Assembly: GCF_905220365.1 (NCBI RefSeq)
Contig: NC_061134.1
Location: forward strand, 6,773,001-6,837,000
DNA length: 64,000 nucleotides
Direction: 5' to 3'
DNA from: Vanessa cardui
Lineage: Eukaryota > Arthropoda > Insecta > Lepidoptera > Nymphalidae
Below, one piece after another: positions 62,521-64,000 of the stretch; position 1 is the first letter of the stretch; the number at the start of each line of letters is the position of its first letter. The position numbers were made by a program, and so were the translations under genes. The notes beneath the pieces are model-generated. The model was not told where the DNA came from. It did no database searches and worked only from the letters and a program-made list of their open reading frames with translations.

Positions 62521-64000
62521 GTAGAACATTCAAATCACATTCAAACTTGCGATACCGATTTTAATTAAATATTTATTAATGGCCAAAAACCTTTCAACCA
62601 TAAACGCTTTCACCACATATACTTATTAGTTTTGCTTTTGGAAGTTAGGTACATAAACGATAAAATTGAATGTCACTTCCATTAGTCGGTAGTTGTCCTC
62701 GCAAATCTTATTATTAGAGATATTTAATTTTCTCTTTTAACTTAACTTTAAACGGCGCGAATGACCACTAATCTGTCCATAAATTTAATGCGGGTTTTAA
62801 TCCGATAATTACCGAGACATTCCGAGCAGTATTAGTTTTTGCTGTTTCGATTCGGATTAAAATCTTAAGGTAAATAAATATTAATATCCGAACTTATTTA
62901 CCTGTTTCACAAAGGATAAACAGCTGAATATGAGATTCATTTCAAATGAATAATGGCCTTAAAAGAGTACGGAAACAAAACCTCATACATATACCTCATG
63001 ACATTCCAATTCTAACAAGATGTTTTACTTCGCATACCGCTGTTAACACATCGTTTTAAATAGGGTTACGCATTACAATTACTGAGTTGCATTACAACAA
63101 GCATACATGAACACTATCACTAAGTAATTGCATTCTGCACAAACACCTCTTTAGTCACTCGCGTTACTCATTATAGTAAAATGTATGTATGCCTGACGGA
63201 AGCGAGTCTCCGTGGTTTCGCTTAACATCCTATCAATCTCTATATTCCCACGATACATAGTTGAGGAGCGGGAGCTTAGCTAATAAACTATGTGAATAGT
63301 TATAAGTTAATTTATAGTCGGCCACAATGAATGTCCAACTTGGCGTGAACTGCATTGTCCAGCATTATTATGCAATATATCACAAACTATCTATATACTA
63401 AGTTAATTAGAAATCAACACGTGAACACCGTTTAGAATTTAATATAGAAACCATCAATTCAAATGACAATTTATTTCATTTATATCTTTATACTTCGTCG
63501 TTATAAATTAAGTTTAATGATTTGAGGAGCATTCATTAATAAAACAACATTTTATATTTACATTCAAGACCGACTGGATATTATGATAAAATTTTGAAAA
63601 GCCACCACTTAAAGCCTCTAACAGGGTGCATATATCAATTTTTATTTCGATTCATAATCAATTTATTAAATTACAATTTTATAAATTAATAATAATAAAT
63701 GAGATGTTTGTTCTGTAATGCCTGACTGAAAAATTACTATTAAAACATAAAACTTATATCAGATGTAGCGCGTTTCAAAAAAGGTTTTAATATGCTTCTC
63801 AGTTACACCGCCTTTTTATAATCTACGTAAAAGTTATCAATTTCACATTCTTGTTCATAATAAAAGCGATACATTGAATGTTGAACTTCAATTTGAAATT
63901 ACTTAAATTTAGTCAGAGTTAGAGCAAGGCGTAATTAAGAGGGAAGTTCGCTCCATCAATTCGGCTAACCGCGTCTGCGGAACCCTTATACAAAACACAA
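62521..64000 (+). other. Start of intron 2, runs off the window
   Basis: It begins GTAGAA and is AT-rich to the window edge. No acceptor followed by a coding frame, repeat family or island was recognised. Confidence 0.55.

Noticed and set aside
62135..62533. 132- and 101-codon minus-strand frames and an Arg-rich plus frame over exon 2
   Set aside because: Shadows of a GC-rich exon; low-complexity Arg/Ala products. The 62386 frame is preferred for its ATG, phase and exon fit.
1..64000. Bacterial-type features: operons, CRISPR arrays, phage or integrative elements
   Set aside because: Composition, splice signals, TATA/Inr promoter and SINE content are those of an insect nuclear genome; no such features seen.

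Overview
This window looks like nuclear DNA from a lepidopteran insect, most likely a butterfly. It is AT-rich, with small isolated GC-rich islands. The strongest sign is the repeats. There are two copies of a tRNA-headed SINE with a GTT-repeat tail, three copies of a dispersed element that I associate from memory with butterfly genomes, and several fragments that open with the 'actagctgaacc' motif or carry the 'ctgaac(c/t)gattt' motif. Nothing suggests bacterial or viral origin, and I see no operon, CRISPR array, rRNA or intact tRNA gene.

The best reading is the 5' end of one plus-strand gene with a very long first intron. A CpG-rich proximal promoter (about 100-611) leads to a TATA box (612-618) and a TCAGTC initiator (635-640). 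Exon 1 (about 637-852) contains no ATG and ends at a good donor (ACG|GTGAGT). Intron 1 spans about 61.4 kb (853-62289). Exon 2 (62290-62520) begins after a good acceptor (aatttcag). It carries the first ATG of the predicted spliced mRNA at 62386 and 45 in-frame codons of Ala/Pro/Gln/Tyr-rich sequence, then ends at CAG|gtagaa in phase 0. Intron 2 runs off the right edge. The peptide resembles the disordered N-terminus of a transcription or chromatin regulator, but I cannot name the gene. A 61-kb first intron and a TATA/Inr promoter fit a developmentally regulated gene.

Intron 1 holds three kinds of structure. (1) Mobile-element debris: SINEs at 11.4 and 24.9 kb, a three-copy dispersed element at 34.5, 45.9 and 57.6 kb, and fragments near 6.8, 16.9, 31.9, 40.1, 49.4 and 58.4 kb. 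(2) GC-rich islands that are candidate cis-regulatory elements or alternative promoters, at 1.2, 3.1, 24.1, 27.6, 29.1, 30.2-30.7, 37.9-38.3, 41.2, 42.0, 42.8, 47.5, 51.1, 54.0 and 55.6 kb. Some contain short coding-like frames, notably at 3183-3329, 30551-30691, 47496-47585 and 55546-55659. (3) Compact, nearly perfect hairpins at 15.6, 21.1, 32.2, 33.5 and 49.7 kb that the repeats do not clearly explain.

No self-contained new biological system is evident. The most useful leads are the candidate alternative first exons, the PHO/GAGA-containing island near 24.1 kb, the hairpins, and an 18-of-20 p53-type palindrome at 43.9 kb. All motif calls were made by eye and need comparative or transcript data.
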